Assembly: GCF_016406305.1 (NCBI RefSeq)
Contig: NZ_CP066369.1
Location: forward strand, 3,986,501 to 4,050,500
Length of the DNA: 64,000 nt
Direction: 5' to 3'
From: Shewanella putrefaciens
GTDB taxonomy: Bacteria > Pseudomonadota > Gammaproteobacteria > Enterobacterales > Shewanellaceae
In this document: positions 21,001 through 30,179 of the stretch, piece after piece
Position numbering within the stretch: position 1 is the first letter of the stretch
How the letters are laid out: every line of letters begins with the position of its first letter
The notes under the pieces: generated by a model
Seen by the model: only the letters and a program-made list of their open reading frames with translations
Database searches by the model: none
Told to the model about the DNA's origin: nothing
Position numbers and translations under genes: made by a program

Positions 21001-22509
21001 TTTACCGCCGACCCATAACTTACCATCGGATGCGCGATAGAGCGTGCGTATAGTGGGCCGTTTAGGGCCATCGCTAATGGATTTATCTATGTCAAAAGGT
21101 TGCGGCTCCTGCAAGCCAGACTCCCAAAAATAGAGCCCTGCCGAGGTTGCAATCCAAATTCGGCCCTTAAGGTAGGGGTCAATATAGGTACTGTAAACAA
21201 CTTTATTTTTGAACTCATCTTTGCCACCGGCCCACTTAGCAAAACTGCTGCCTTGCAGCGTGCGCTTATCGACCACAAAGAGGCCACTGGTGGTCGACAC
21301 CAGCAGATAGCGATCTTCAAACTCATTAAGATCGTAAATACTCTCATGGGAGTTTAAGCCTTCAATCGAGACCTCAAGCGCTTTATCACTTCCCTTAGCA
21401 ATCAAGGTTACATTTGAGGAGCCGAGCCAAAGACCTTCATCGGTCGCATGTACTGACCAAGTCATGGCATCACTCAATGCATAGGGTTCATCCGCAGTAA
21501 AAGTATCGAGGATAAAATCCGGCTTCGAGGCTAAGAGTGCTAAACCATCGCCAGAGCCACCGACCCACATTAACCCCGAATTATCAAACAACATGGCCTT
21601 GAGGGTTTCCATATTGGCTCCCACCTTTAGCTGCTGTTGATAATTCTCAATCTGCCGCGTCTCTGGCGACCACTTTAATAGACCCACCCGACTGGTAAAC
21701 CACAGCTCCCCATTAGGATCTTCAGCGATTGCCGTGCTCCCACCGGGTAATTCGGCAACAGGGATAACTTGGCGGGATCTTGGCTCAAGCTGGTAGACCC
21801 CAAGAGCCGTCGCAATCCAAATACGCTGCTGCGAATCCTCTAACATATCAAGAATATTGCCCATAGATTCGGTCCAAGGGTATTCGAACAGCCGCTCGCC
21901 CTTGTTATCGAGGAGTACTAATTGCAATTGTCCCGCCACCAGCATTTGCCCATTAGGCATAAGTAATAACTTACGCCAAGGAAGGTCGCGATTAACGGGT
22001 AATTGAGTGATAAGTTGTAGAGTGGACTTAGAAGGGGAAAACTCATAAATCTGGCCATTATCAATCAATAACCGCCATGTTTGCTGATCCATTCTGGCCG
22101 CAGAAATGAGTGCACCACCCGGAAAATGGGGGAACAAATCTGCCGAACCGAAAGAGGTAAATTGATTTTTGGCTATATCGTAGAGGAAAGTCGCCGCCCC
22201 AGTGCTCACCAATAATCGGTCCCGATCGACATTGACGACTGCGGTCAGAAAATCATCCGTAAGGCGCGACTCAGTACCGATTTTATCGATTCGCCGCACC
22301 TTAGCATTACTGACCCGATACAGACCCTGTTCAGTCGCCGCCCAGACATAACCGTAATCATCTTGGGTTAATGCCCGAATACTGGTCGCTTCGAGCCCAT
22401 CCCTATCGGTAAAGACACGCTGCACTAAGCCACTGGCCCAAACGGTATTTAGGCTAGTGAAGAAAAGGATGAAACATGTCAGAAGTGTTCTAGTTATTTT
22501 TGTTTTCAT
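18049..22509 (-). CDS. Beta-propeller sensor with PAS, GGDEF and EAL domains
   Basis: A 1486-residue inner-membrane hybrid. Order: signal peptide (about 1-26), two-component-regulator propeller repeats (about 30-680), Y_Y_Y domain (about 690-755), membrane segment (about 763-790), two PAS domains with PAC (about 815-1050), GGDEF domain (intact motif at 1133-1137) and EAL domain (intact EAL at 1262-1264, later DDFGTGYSSLAYL). The periplasmic part resembles BT4673-like hybrid sensors for polymers or glycans. Both c-di-GMP enzyme halves look active. It lies between lpdA and the patatin gene. The ligand is unknown. Confidence 0.9.
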   Translation of the reverse strand: MKTKITRTLLTCFILFFTSLNTVWASGLVQRVFTDRDGLEATSIRALTQDDYGYVWAATEQGLYRVSNAKVRRIDKIGTESRLTDDFLTAVVNVDRDRLLVSTGAATFLYDIAKNQFTSFGSADLFPHFPGGALISAARMDQQTWRLLIDNGQIYEFSPSKSTLQLITQLPVNRDLPWRKLLLMPNGQMLVAGQLQLVLLDNKGERLFEYPWTESMGNILDMLEDSQQRIWIATALGVYQLEPRSRQVIPVAELPGGSTAIAEDPNGELWFTSRVGLLKWSPETRQIENYQQQLKVGANMETLKAMLFDNSGLMWVGGSGDGLALLASKPDFILDTFTADEPYALSDAMTWSVHATDEGLWLGSSNVTLIAKGSDKALEVSIEGLNSHESIYDLNEFEDRYLLVSTTSGLFVVDKRTLQGSSFAKWAGGKDEFKNKVVYSTYIDPYLKGRIWIATSAGLYFWESGLQEPQPFDIDKSISDGPKRPTIRTLYRASDGKLWVGGKKVFGYIDGQNEFHNQMGLFSALASTPTVSHLEEMSPGVMWFGTYEKGLFEYREQTGQLASLTTQWQVNCSSVFFIQKTENAHLIACADSLIRQDKQAGTIRVLNQLDGFISDEMNEGAYFYSLNSGLYLGTPEGVMHLDVDKLANRITDDHVMLESVSVYYDSATEVSLLPKPMTTIKPDAKMVSLQITNLDYLDDSPIQFKYRLRYQGEEGHYVLLQGESQINLAGLDAGHYVLEILSQVNGVWSDKPFSYPFSVEQHWWLTQGFKGVLLLIFSIVALSLAWYRQRQVRTFMNMNQALTESDERLRQALRGSDSDLWEWRKETQCFYLDNRGAVLGTHANEIVVPLEELPVHPQDKNQAVEKWNSMLTGEQDRFEAEYRYLRKDGNWGWLRVRGRPVARHRQTHEIERVAGIYSDITVQRQLEDEVNLLAQAFENTSEGVLILDADENIRVANHAAQHIIGTEQTDLIGQSFSQFVQMRDGLSTEVAQLLGQDTSWTGERELMGQNGLLYPVWLNVSVMHSAHEDIVHYVIVFSDITERKRTEADLRRLANYDVLTGLSNRSLFSSRLLQSIQVAQQTGDKLALLFLDLDRFKHVNDSYGHSMGDALLVEASNRLQSCIGSEHLLCRFGGDEFVILLKNANSLDEINHLAERLLDQIKAPFKLFGREFYISTSIGISIWPDDAVQPEAFIKNADLAMYHAKEEGRGNFKYYSSERNTQALYHLRLEADLRKAIEREEFELYYQPQIDILRGDRFIGMEALIRWRHPKEGFIRPDIFIKVAEACGLIVEIDRWVLRQACVHGAKWVKTYAEPFKLSVNISAIHFRQPDFIEGVKQILAETQMPTSYLGLEITEGVLMKELQVAKSHLTQLKSLGIEVAIDDFGTGYSSLAYLRHFDVNTLKIDRSFLIDIATNSADQAIVSSIIELARNLKLNVVAEGIETVEQLEQVFSRGCYIIQGYYFAKPMSATDFEQYLVTDDQIESI

Positions 22510-22606
22510 TTGACGACTTACTGCATTCCGTATGATTACTCTAGCAGTTCAAAAGCTTCAATTCACCCGCTTGTTTACATTAAAGTTACATTTTCCGCGA
22601 AGCAAT

Positions 22607-22634
22607 AAAAAAGCGCTCAAATGAGCGCTTTTTT
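22607..22634 (-). terminator. Intrinsic terminator of lpdA
   Basis: AAAAAAGCGCTCA, AA, TGAGCGCTTTTTT: a strong stem with T-run on either strand, 15 bp after the lpdA stop codon. It isolates the pdh genes from the sensor gene. Confidence 0.85.
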
Positions 22635-22648
22635 AATCGACAACTAAA

Positions 22649-24076
22649 TTACTTTTTCTTTGCCTTTGGGTTTGGCAAATCGGTAATAGAACCTTCGTAC
22701 ATTTCAGCCGCTAGGCCTACTGATTCGTGCAATGTTGGGTGAGCGTGAATGGTCAATGCTAAATCTTCAGCATCACAACCCATTTCAATCGCTAGGCCGA
22801 TTTCGCCTAACAGCTCGCCACCGTTCACACCGACAATTGCACCACCGATAACGCGGTGAGTGTCTTTGTCGAAAATCAGCTTAGTCATACCTTCAGAGCA
22901 ATCTGAGGCAATCGCACGACCACTTGCAGCCCATGGGAAAGTTGCGGTTTCGTAAGCAATACCTTGCTCTTTCGCTTCTTTCTCAGTCAGACCAACCCAG
23001 GCCACTTCAGGGTCTGTGTAAGCGATTGATGGGATCACTTTTGGATCGAAGTAGTGCTTCATGCCAGCGATAACTTCGGCCGCGACGTGGCCTTCGTGCA
23101 CGCCTTTGTGAGCCAACATTGGTTGACCAACGATGTCACCGATGGCGTAGATGTGCGGTACGTTAGTACGTAATTGCTTGTCTACGTTGATGAAACCGCG
23201 CTCGTCAATCTTAACACCGGCTTTGTCGGCGTCGATAAGCTTGCCATTAGGTGTACGGCCGATAGCCACTAATACGGCATCGTAACGTACTGGTTCAGCT
23301 GGCGCGCTCTTACCTTCCATAGAAACATAGATACCGTCTTCACGGGCTTCTACCGCTGTGACTTTAGTTTCGAGGATCAGGTTGAATTTCTTCTTGATTT
23401 GCTTAGTGAATACGCGAACCACGTCTTTGTCAGCCGCTGGGATCACTTGGTCGAACATTTCAACCACGTCGATTTCACTGCCAAGAGAAGAGTACACAGT
23501 ACCCATTTCTAAACCGATAATACCGCCGCCCATCACTAACAACTTACCAGGAACTTCTTTCAGTTCTAATGCGTCGGTCGAATCCCAAATACGTGGGTCT
23601 TCGTGGGGAATAAATGGCAGTTTGATTGGGCGAGAACCGGCAGCGATGATCGCTTGCTCGAACTGAACGACAGTCACAGTGCCATCTTCAGCGGTGACTT
23701 CCAGTGTGTTAGGGCCAGTGAATTTACCGAAACCGTTAACCACATTTACTTTACGCATCTTGGACATACCGCCCAAGCCGCCCGTCAATTGGCTGATCAC
23801 TTTTTCTTTAAAGCCACGTAACTTATCTAAATCGATAGTTGGCTCACCGAACACCACACCATGGGCGGCAACGGCTTTGGCTTCTTCGATAACTTTAGCG
23901 ACGTGTAACAGTGCTTTAGATGGGATACAACCCACGTTCAGACACACACCACCTAAAGTGCTAAAACGTTCAACGATAACGGTTTGTAGACCTAAGTCCG
24001 CCGCACGGAAAGCCGCAGAATAACCTGCTGGGCCTGCTCCTAATACCACTACCTGAGTTTTGATTTCGTTACTCAT
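22649..24076 (-). CDS. lpdA: Dihydrolipoyl dehydrogenase (E3)
   Basis: E3 of pyruvate dehydrogenase, shared with 2-oxoglutarate dehydrogenase and glycine cleavage. It is an FAD enzyme of 475 residues (E. coli 474). It has the FAD fold GAGPAGYSAAF at the N-terminus, redox disulfide GGVCLNVGCIPSK, NAD fold GGGIIGLEMG and the C-terminal catalytic HAHPTLHES. It lies 149 bp after aceF, behind a terminator, so some independent transcription is likely, as in E. coli. Confidence 0.98.
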   Translation of the reverse strand: MSNEIKTQVVVLGAGPAGYSAAFRAADLGLQTVIVERFSTLGGVCLNVGCIPSKALLHVAKVIEEAKAVAAHGVVFGEPTIDLDKLRGFKEKVISQLTGGLGGMSKMRKVNVVNGFGKFTGPNTLEVTAEDGTVTVVQFEQAIIAAGSRPIKLPFIPHEDPRIWDSTDALELKEVPGKLLVMGGGIIGLEMGTVYSSLGSEIDVVEMFDQVIPAADKDVVRVFTKQIKKKFNLILETKVTAVEAREDGIYVSMEGKSAPAEPVRYDAVLVAIGRTPNGKLIDADKAGVKIDERGFINVDKQLRTNVPHIYAIGDIVGQPMLAHKGVHEGHVAAEVIAGMKHYFDPKVIPSIAYTDPEVAWVGLTEKEAKEQGIAYETATFPWAASGRAIASDCSEGMTKLIFDKDTHRVIGGAIVGVNGGELLGEIGLAIEMGCDAEDLALTIHAHPTLHESVGLAAEMYEGSITDLPNPKAKKK

Positions 24077-24194
24077 GTTTTCCTCTAATTCTCATTCAAT
24101 CCGTTGGAGGAGACCAATCCTGCCAACCGAAAATGCGCTAGCGCGTAAGGTGGGCGCATTTTAACCTGTGTTTGATACTGATCACAATAAACAA

Positions 24195-24219
24195 AAGGCT
24201 GCTCAAGATGAGCAGCCTT
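24195..24219 (-). terminator. Terminator between aceF and lpdA
   Basis: On the minus strand AAGGCTGCTCA, TCT, TGAGCAGCCTT is followed by TTGTTT. Probably partial, since lpdA follows on the same strand. Confidence 0.75.
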
Positions 24220-24225
24220 ATATGC

Positions 24226-26235
24226 TTACAGAATCAAAGTACGAATATCGGACAGAATTCCTGACAGTGTCACGCTAAAGCGTGCAGCCATTGCACCATC
24301 GATCACCCGGTGATCGTAAGATAGCGACAGTGGCAACATCAATTTAGGTTCGAACTCTTTACCATTCCACTTAGGCTTAATTTCAGATTTAGACACACCT
24401 AAAATCGCCACATCTGGGTAGTTCACGATAGGCGTAAACGCCGTACCGCCAATGCCACCTAAACTTGAAATGGTGAAGCAGCTACCCTGCATATCAGCGG
24501 ATTTAAGCTTGCCATCGCGAGCGCGGATAGAGATATCGGCTAATTCGCGGGATAACTCGATAATGCCCTTCTTATCCACATCACGCACCACAGGCACAAC
24601 CAAACCGTTTGGCGTATCAACCGCCACACCGATATGGAAATACTTCTTCTGGATCAGTGATTCACCATCTGAGCTTAAGCTCGAGTTGAACACTGGGAAC
24701 TGTTGCAGTGTTTTCGCCACGGCTTTCATCATAAAGACCAGCGGAGTGATCTTATAATCGGCTTTTTTCTTCGCCGCCGCATCGTTTTGCTGCTTACGGA
24801 ACTCTTCCATCTCAGTGATATCAGCCTCATCGAACTGAGTCACGTGGGGAATGGTTACCCAGTTGCGGTGCAGGTTAGGGCCAGAGATCTTCTGGATACG
24901 GCTTAATGGAATTTCTTCCACTTCACCAAACTTGCTGAAGTCCACTTTAGGCGCAGCAATCACTTGCAGACCACCGCCATTGCCAGCGCCGACTGAAGTT
25001 GCCGCCGTTGCTTTCGGACGCGACAGTTCGTATTTCACATACGCCTGTACGTCTTCCTTCATAATGCGACCCTTACGGCCAGAACCAGTCACTTGGGTGA
25101 GATCCACACCAAATTCACGGGCTAAACGACGTACCGCAGGCGATGCATGTACCGCACCGGTAGACACAGGCGAGCCTGCACTAGGGTGGTGTGGAACAGG
25201 AGGGCGGCTTGCAGGTGCTGAAGCCGCAACGGGTGCCGCGCTCACTGGAGCAGGAGCCGCCGCTTGAGCAACTGGTGCTGGCGCACTTGCTGTTGCAACT
25301 GAAGTCGTTTCAATAGTGGCTATGATGCTACCTTGAGAAACCTTGTCACCCACTTTAACAGTCAAAGACAGCAGTTTACCGGCGAATGGCGCTGGCACTT
25401 CCATAGTGGCTTTGTCGGTTTCAAGGGTGATCAAACCTTGGTCGGCAGTGATCATATCGCCCACTGACACTAGCACTTCGATCACATCGACATTGCTCGC
25501 ATCGCCAATATCTGGCACTTGGATTTCTTTTACCGCAACCACACTTGCCGCAGGTGCTGCGGCCACTGGCGCTACCGCAGCGACAGGAGCCGCTTGAGCC
25601 GCAACCGTCGCCGTTGGTGCGCTTGCTGCGACAGCTGGTGCCGCGCCGCCGACTTCGAGCATAATCACTAATGAGCCTTGGGAAACCTTGTCACCCACAG
25701 CCACTTTCACTTCTTTAACCACACCGGCGAATGGCGATGGTACGTCCATGGTCGCTTTGTCGGTTTCTAAGGTAATCAAGCCTGCATCGGCGTCAATCTT
25801 ATCGCCAACCGCAACTAAGACTTCGATAACCGATACATCGGTGTCGCCACCGATATCAGGCACACTGATTTCGACAACTTTAGCCTCAACCGCAGCAGGA
25901 GCTGCAGCCACAGGGGCTGGTGCAGCTTGAACAGGGGCTGGAGCCGCTGCAGCAGGTGCCGCAACTGGCGCTGGCGCGGCAGCTTGGGCGGATGCACCCG
26001 CTGCCTGCATCATTGCAATCAAAGTACCTTCAGAGACTTTATCGCCCACAGCCACTTTCAACTCGGCTAACACACCGGCGAAAGGCGCTGGAATATCCAT
26101 AGTCGCCTTGTCGCTTTCGACGGTAATAATCGAGTCATCGGCCGCGAGGGTATCACCCACAGCGGCGCAGATTTCGATCACTTGCACTTCATCGCCGCCG
26201 ATATCAGGAACAAAAACTTCTTTTAATTCAGCCAT
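24226..26235 (-). CDS. aceF: Pyruvate dehydrogenase E2, dihydrolipoamide acetyltransferase
   Basis: A 669-residue E2 core. There are three lipoyl domains (about 1-75, 118-195 and 230-308), each with a DKATM lipoylation lysine and joined by long Ala/Pro-rich linkers. An E3/E1-binding domain follows ([13 protein letters not shown], about 360-400), then the acetyltransferase domain with catalytic YDHRVIDGA near the C-terminus. Three lipoyl domains match the E. coli layout. It lies 12 bp after aceE and is certainly cotranscribed with it. The Ala-rich linkers create several long spurious frames on the other strand. Confidence 0.98.
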   Translation of the reverse strand: MAELKEVFVPDIGGDEVQVIEICAAVGDTLAADDSIITVESDKATMDIPAPFAGVLAELKVAVGDKVSEGTLIAMMQAAGASAQAAAPAPVAAPAAAAPAPVQAAPAPVAAAPAAVEAKVVEISVPDIGGDTDVSVIEVLVAVGDKIDADAGLITLETDKATMDVPSPFAGVVKEVKVAVGDKVSQGSLVIMLEVGGAAPAVAASAPTATVAAQAAPVAAVAPVAAAPAASVVAVKEIQVPDIGDASNVDVIEVLVSVGDMITADQGLITLETDKATMEVPAPFAGKLLSLTVKVGDKVSQGSIIATIETTSVATASAPAPVAQAAAPAPVSAAPVAASAPASRPPVPHHPSAGSPVSTGAVHASPAVRRLAREFGVDLTQVTGSGRKGRIMKEDVQAYVKYELSRPKATAATSVGAGNGGGLQVIAAPKVDFSKFGEVEEIPLSRIQKISGPNLHRNWVTIPHVTQFDEADITEMEEFRKQQNDAAAKKKADYKITPLVFMMKAVAKTLQQFPVFNSSLSSDGESLIQKKYFHIGVAVDTPNGLVVPVVRDVDKKGIIELSRELADISIRARDGKLKSADMQGSCFTISSLGGIGGTAFTPIVNYPDVAILGVSKSEIKPKWNGKEFEPKLMLPLSLSYDHRVIDGAMAARFSVTLSGILSDIRTLIL

Positions 26236-26247
26236 TTTTATTGCCTC

Positions 26248-28914
26248 TTACGCGTACTGTGGATTGATCTTGTCAGCGTCGATACCATATTCTTTAATGG
26301 CTTTTGCTAACACATCGACAGGCAGCTCTTTGCGATCAACCAGAGATTTCAGTGCCGCAATCACGATAAACTTAGCGTCCACTTCGAAGTGGTGACGCAG
26401 ATTCTCGCGGCTGTCTGAGCGACCGAAACCGTCAGTACCTAACACTTTGTAATCGGTTGGCATGTAAGCACGTAACTGTTCGCCATAAACCTTCATATAG
26501 TCAGTGGCCGCAATCGCAGGTGCATCACTTGAAATCACTTGGCTGATATAGGCTTGTTTTGGCGTTTCGGTTGGGTGCAGCATGTTCCAACGCTCGGCAG
26601 CTTGGCCATCACGGGTCAACTCGTTGAAGCTAGTCACGCTGAAGACGTCGGCAGTGATACCAAAATCTTTTGCCAGTGCCTGCGCCGCTTTACGAGCTTG
26701 TTCAAGGATAGTGCCACAGCTCATTAACTGAACCTTGCCTTTACCCGAACCAGATACAGTTTCCAGCTTGTAGATACCTTTAACGATACCCACTTCCGCA
26801 CCTTCTGGCATTTCTGGCTGGATGTAGTTTTCGTTCATTGTGGTCAAGTAGTAGAAGATATCTTCTTGGTTTTCGCCGTACATACGACGGATACCATCTT
26901 GCACCACAACGGCGATTTCGTAGCCGTAGGTTGGGTCGTAAGTAATACAGTTAGGAATAGTGTTAGCCAGTACATGGCTGTGACCATCTTGATGCTGCAG
27001 ACCTTCACCGTTCAGGGTTGTACGACCTGAAGTACCACCGACTAAGAAGCCGCGCGCACGCATATCACCCGCTGCCCACGCCATGTCGCCAATACGTTGG
27101 AAACCGAACATTGAGTAGTAGATGTAGAATGGGATCATAGGCACATCGTTCACTGAGTAGCTGGTCGCAGCTGATACCCAAGATGACATAGCACCGAGTT
27201 CGTTAATCCCTTCCTGCAGTACTTGGCCTGACTTGTCCTCACGGTAGTAAGCGACTTGATCAGAGTCTTGCGGTACGTATTTTTGGCCTTCGTGAGCATA
27301 AATACCCACTTGACGGAACAGACCTTCCATACCAAAGGTACGGGCTTCGTCAGGAATGATTGGCACAATGTTTTTGCCAATTTTCTTGTCTTTCAGCAGT
27401 GCTGTCAGTACGCGAACGAATGCCATGGTCGATGAAATTTCACGGCCATTTGAACCCGCTAAAATCGAATCGAAAATCTTCAGTGACGGGATTTCCAGCT
27501 CTTCGCTGAACTTTTGACGACGTTGTGGCACGCTACCATGCAGCGCTTCACGACGGCTCATCATGTACTTCACTTCTTCCGAATCTGGACCTGGATGATA
27601 GAAAGGTAAATCTTCTAACTGGTCATCTGGAATTGGGATATTGAAGCGGTCGCGGAAGTAACGGATAGACTCGATACCCATTTTCTTCACGTTGTGGGCG
27701 ATGTTTTTACCTTCACCCGCATCACCTAAGCCGTAACCTTTAACGGTTTTAGCTAAAATCACCGTTGGGCGACCTTTGGTTTTTTGCGCGTGATCTAAGG
27801 CTGCGTAAACTTTAACTGGGTCATGGCCGCCACGGTTTAAGCGCCAAATGTCATCATCTGACATGTTCGCGACCATTTCGGCGGTTTCAGGGTACTTACC
27901 GAAGAAGTGTTCGCGGGTATAAGCGCCACCTTTGGCTTTACAGTTTTGGTATTCACCGTCTACGGTTTCTTCCATTAACTGCAATAACTTACCGCTGGTA
28001 TCACGGGCTAATAATGGATCCCAGTAACGACCCCAAATCACTTTAACAACTTCCCAGCCGGCGCCGCGGAATTCGCCTTCCAGTTCTTGGATGATCTTGC
28101 CGTTACCACGTACAGGGCCATCGAGACGCTGTAAGTTACAGTTAACGATAAACACTAAGTTATCTAATTCTTCACGGGCCGCTAAACCAATCGCACCTAA
28201 GGCTTCTGGCTCGTCACACTCGCCGTCACCTAGGAAACAGTAAACGGTTTGCGCCGAACAATCCTTCAGACCACGGTCAGTCAGATATTTCAGGAAGCGG
28301 GCCTGATAAATCGCTTGGATTGGACCTAAGCCCATAGAAACCGTTGGGAATTGCCAGTAATCCGGCATCAACTTGGGATGTGGGTATGAAGATAAGCCCT
28401 TACCATCCACTTCTTGACGGAAGTTAGCCAGTTGATCTTCACTTAAACGACCTTCTAAGAATGAGCGCGCATAAATACCAGGGGCGATATGGCCTTGGAA
28501 ATACACTAAATCGCCACCGTCTTTTTCATTCGGTGCGCGGAAGAAGTGGTTAAAACACACGTCATAAATAGTCGCGCTTGAGGCGAAACTGGAAATATGG
28601 CCGCCAAGTTCTAAGTCTTTCTTAGAACCGCGCAGCACCATAGCTAAGGCGTTCCAACGGATGATGGCGCGAATGCGACGTTCCATCTCTTGGTTGCCAG
28701 GCATGTGTGGCTCTTGGCCCGCTGGGATAGTGTTTAAATAAGCGGTCGTCGCAGTGTAAGGCAAGTGTGTGCCATTACGACGCGCTTTATCGATCAGCTT
28801 CTCTAATAAAAAATGGGCGCGTTCTGGGCCTTCCTGTTCCAACACGGCTTGCAGGGCATCAACCCATTCCTGAGTCTCTAACGGATCTACGTCTTGTAGC
28901 ATATCTTCAGACAT
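26248..28914 (-). CDS. aceE: Pyruvate dehydrogenase E1, homodimeric type
   Basis: The thiamine-diphosphate E1 subunit, which decarboxylates pyruvate and acetylates E2. It has 888 residues (E. coli 887). The start is MSEDMLQDVDPLETQEW at 28914; AAGGA lies about 8 bases upstream and the frame further upstream has no homology. Family signatures are present: GDGECDEPE-NNLVFIVNCNLQRLDG-type ThDP motif, and the C-terminal GTDGFGRSDSRENLRHHFEVD. It is the first enzyme gene after pdhR (81 bp) and is expected to be under PdhR control. Confidence 0.98.
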   Translation of the reverse strand: MSEDMLQDVDPLETQEWVDALQAVLEQEGPERAHFLLEKLIDKARRNGTHLPYTATTAYLNTIPAGQEPHMPGNQEMERRIRAIIRWNALAMVLRGSKKDLELGGHISSFASSATIYDVCFNHFFRAPNEKDGGDLVYFQGHIAPGIYARSFLEGRLSEDQLANFRQEVDGKGLSSYPHPKLMPDYWQFPTVSMGLGPIQAIYQARFLKYLTDRGLKDCSAQTVYCFLGDGECDEPEALGAIGLAAREELDNLVFIVNCNLQRLDGPVRGNGKIIQELEGEFRGAGWEVVKVIWGRYWDPLLARDTSGKLLQLMEETVDGEYQNCKAKGGAYTREHFFGKYPETAEMVANMSDDDIWRLNRGGHDPVKVYAALDHAQKTKGRPTVILAKTVKGYGLGDAGEGKNIAHNVKKMGIESIRYFRDRFNIPIPDDQLEDLPFYHPGPDSEEVKYMMSRREALHGSVPQRRQKFSEELEIPSLKIFDSILAGSNGREISSTMAFVRVLTALLKDKKIGKNIVPIIPDEARTFGMEGLFRQVGIYAHEGQKYVPQDSDQVAYYREDKSGQVLQEGINELGAMSSWVSAATSYSVNDVPMIPFYIYYSMFGFQRIGDMAWAAGDMRARGFLVGGTSGRTTLNGEGLQHQDGHSHVLANTIPNCITYDPTYGYEIAVVVQDGIRRMYGENQEDIFYYLTTMNENYIQPEMPEGAEVGIVKGIYKLETVSGSGKGKVQLMSCGTILEQARKAAQALAKDFGITADVFSVTSFNELTRDGQAAERWNMLHPTETPKQAYISQVISSDAPAIAATDYMKVYGEQLRAYMPTDYKVLGTDGFGRSDSRENLRHHFEVDAKFIVIAALKSLVDRKELPVDVLAKAIKEYGIDADKINPQYA

Positions 28915-28995
28915 GACACTGTCCTTCTCTATATACATGATAATGAATGGTGTTTGCGGCAAATCCCGGCTTAGCTAAGGCTAAATCACGGAAAC

Positions 28996-29748
28996 TTAAG
29001 CGCCACTCTTTAAGCGGCGCAAGCTTCGCTGCAACCGGCTATCTTCTTCCCGCACAGATAACATCACCTCTTCGATGTAACTTAAATGTTCATTCGAGGC
29101 TTCTCTGGCGGCGTCGGGATCACGGCGAACGATAGCAGCGAGCAAGGCCCGTCTGTGATCATTCGCCATAGTAGAAGCTTCTTCGCGGCGGCTTAAAAGC
29201 TCCAGGTTTTGCGCCACATTTTGATGCAGCACAGGGGTTAAACTGAGTACGAGGTGTAACATAGCCACATTGTGTGACGCTTCGGCCACGGCACGGTAAA
29301 AGCGCACAATGGCGGCGGCTTTTTGTTCGATACTGGTGGCGGCTTCCACCTCGAGGATCATTCGCTTGATATTTTGCATATCGGCGTCTGTGCCACGTAG
29401 CGCGGCAAAATAGGCCATCATACCTTCGGTAGCATGACGAAATTCCAGCAAGTCATATTGACTCTCAGGATCGGCATTCATTAACTCAACGATGGGATCG
29501 GCAAGGGTCTGCCAGAGTTGCTCTTTGACATAAGTGCCACCGCCTTGGCGGCGCATTAATAACCCTTTCGCCTCAAGCTTTTGAATCGCTTCGCGCAAAG
29601 AAGGTCGAGACACTTCAAACTGGATAGCCAGCTCGCGTTCAGGCGGCAACTTCTGCCCGGGCTGTAAACTGCCCTCTAGGATCATTTGCTCTAATTGCGC
29701 CATGATCACGTCAGAAATTTTTGGCTGATTAATTTTACTATAGGCCAT
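28996..29748 (-). CDS. pdhR: Pyruvate dehydrogenase complex repressor, GntR/FadR family
   Basis: PdhR represses pdhR-aceEF-lpd and is released by pyruvate. The 250-residue protein begins MAYSKINQPKISD as in E. coli. It has a winged helix (about 9-75, PPERELAIQFEVSRPSLREAIQKLEAKGLL) and a C-terminal FCD effector domain. The longer frame from 29784 is rejected because it would run through the operator at 29769-29787. GGAG is about 10 bases before the chosen ATG. Confidence 0.96.
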   Translation of the reverse strand: MAYSKINQPKISDVIMAQLEQMILEGSLQPGQKLPPERELAIQFEVSRPSLREAIQKLEAKGLLMRRQGGGTYVKEQLWQTLADPIVELMNADPESQYDLLEFRHATEGMMAYFAALRGTDADMQNIKRMILEVEAATSIEQKAAAIVRFYRAVAEASHNVAMLHLVLSLTPVLHQNVAQNLELLSRREEASTMANDHRRALLAAIVRRDPDAAREASNEHLSYIEEVMLSVREEDSRLQRSLRRLKSGA

Positions 29749-29768
29749 TAGGCGCTCAGCTCCGTTGT

Positions 29769-29787
29769 AAATTGGTCTTACCAATTT
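29769..29787. promoter_or_regulatory. PdhR operator
   Basis: AAATTGGT CTT ACCAATTT: a perfect 8-bp inverted repeat matching the known PdhR consensus (ATTGGTnnnACCAAT). It ends 21 bp upstream of the pdhR ATG, so autorepression is expected. Confidence 0.9.
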
Positions 29788-29958
29788 TTATGAGTGAGCG
29801 CACTTTATCAAATCAGACTTTTGATGTCCAGATTGAAAATCAACCTAAAAAGGTGATCCGTCTCAAAAGCAGCAATCTTTTCCAACCGCACCCACGCTGA
29901 GAGAGCATAGCCGAAAAAAATGCCCGCGGGGTCAGACCATTTAACAACGGGACAGAAT

Positions 29959-30172
29959 AAGGTTTACGGATATCGGATAACGGATAACGGAACGTTCGCA
30001 GGCTCACTCACAGAACGCTCGATAACTGCTCCTGCGTTATTCTACCTCCTGCATCCATGCAGTCGTGCGCTTACCGTAAGGGCGAAGCCCGTTCCGTTAT
30101 CCGTAAGTCGCGCAGCGACGTTCTGTTATCCCTGTGACATCCGTAAGTCGCGTAGCGACGTTCTGTCATCCA
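29959..30172. repeat. Family-A intergenic repeat, copy 1
   Basis: Modules in order: GGATAACGGAACGTTCGC, the 47-bp module (30020-30066), GTAAGGGCGAAGCCCGTTCCG, then two GTAAGTCGCGnAGCGACGTTCTG units joined by CCCTGTGACATCC. It fills the space between the pdhR promoter and the ampE stop codon and is nearly identical to copy 2 at 31086. Any frame here is repeat-derived. Confidence 0.9.
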
Positions 30173-30179
30173 TCAGGAG

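Noticed and set aside
24851..26102. Several long plus-strand frames opposite aceF
   Set aside because: They are shadows of the Ala/Pro-rich linkers and lipoyl repeats of aceF.
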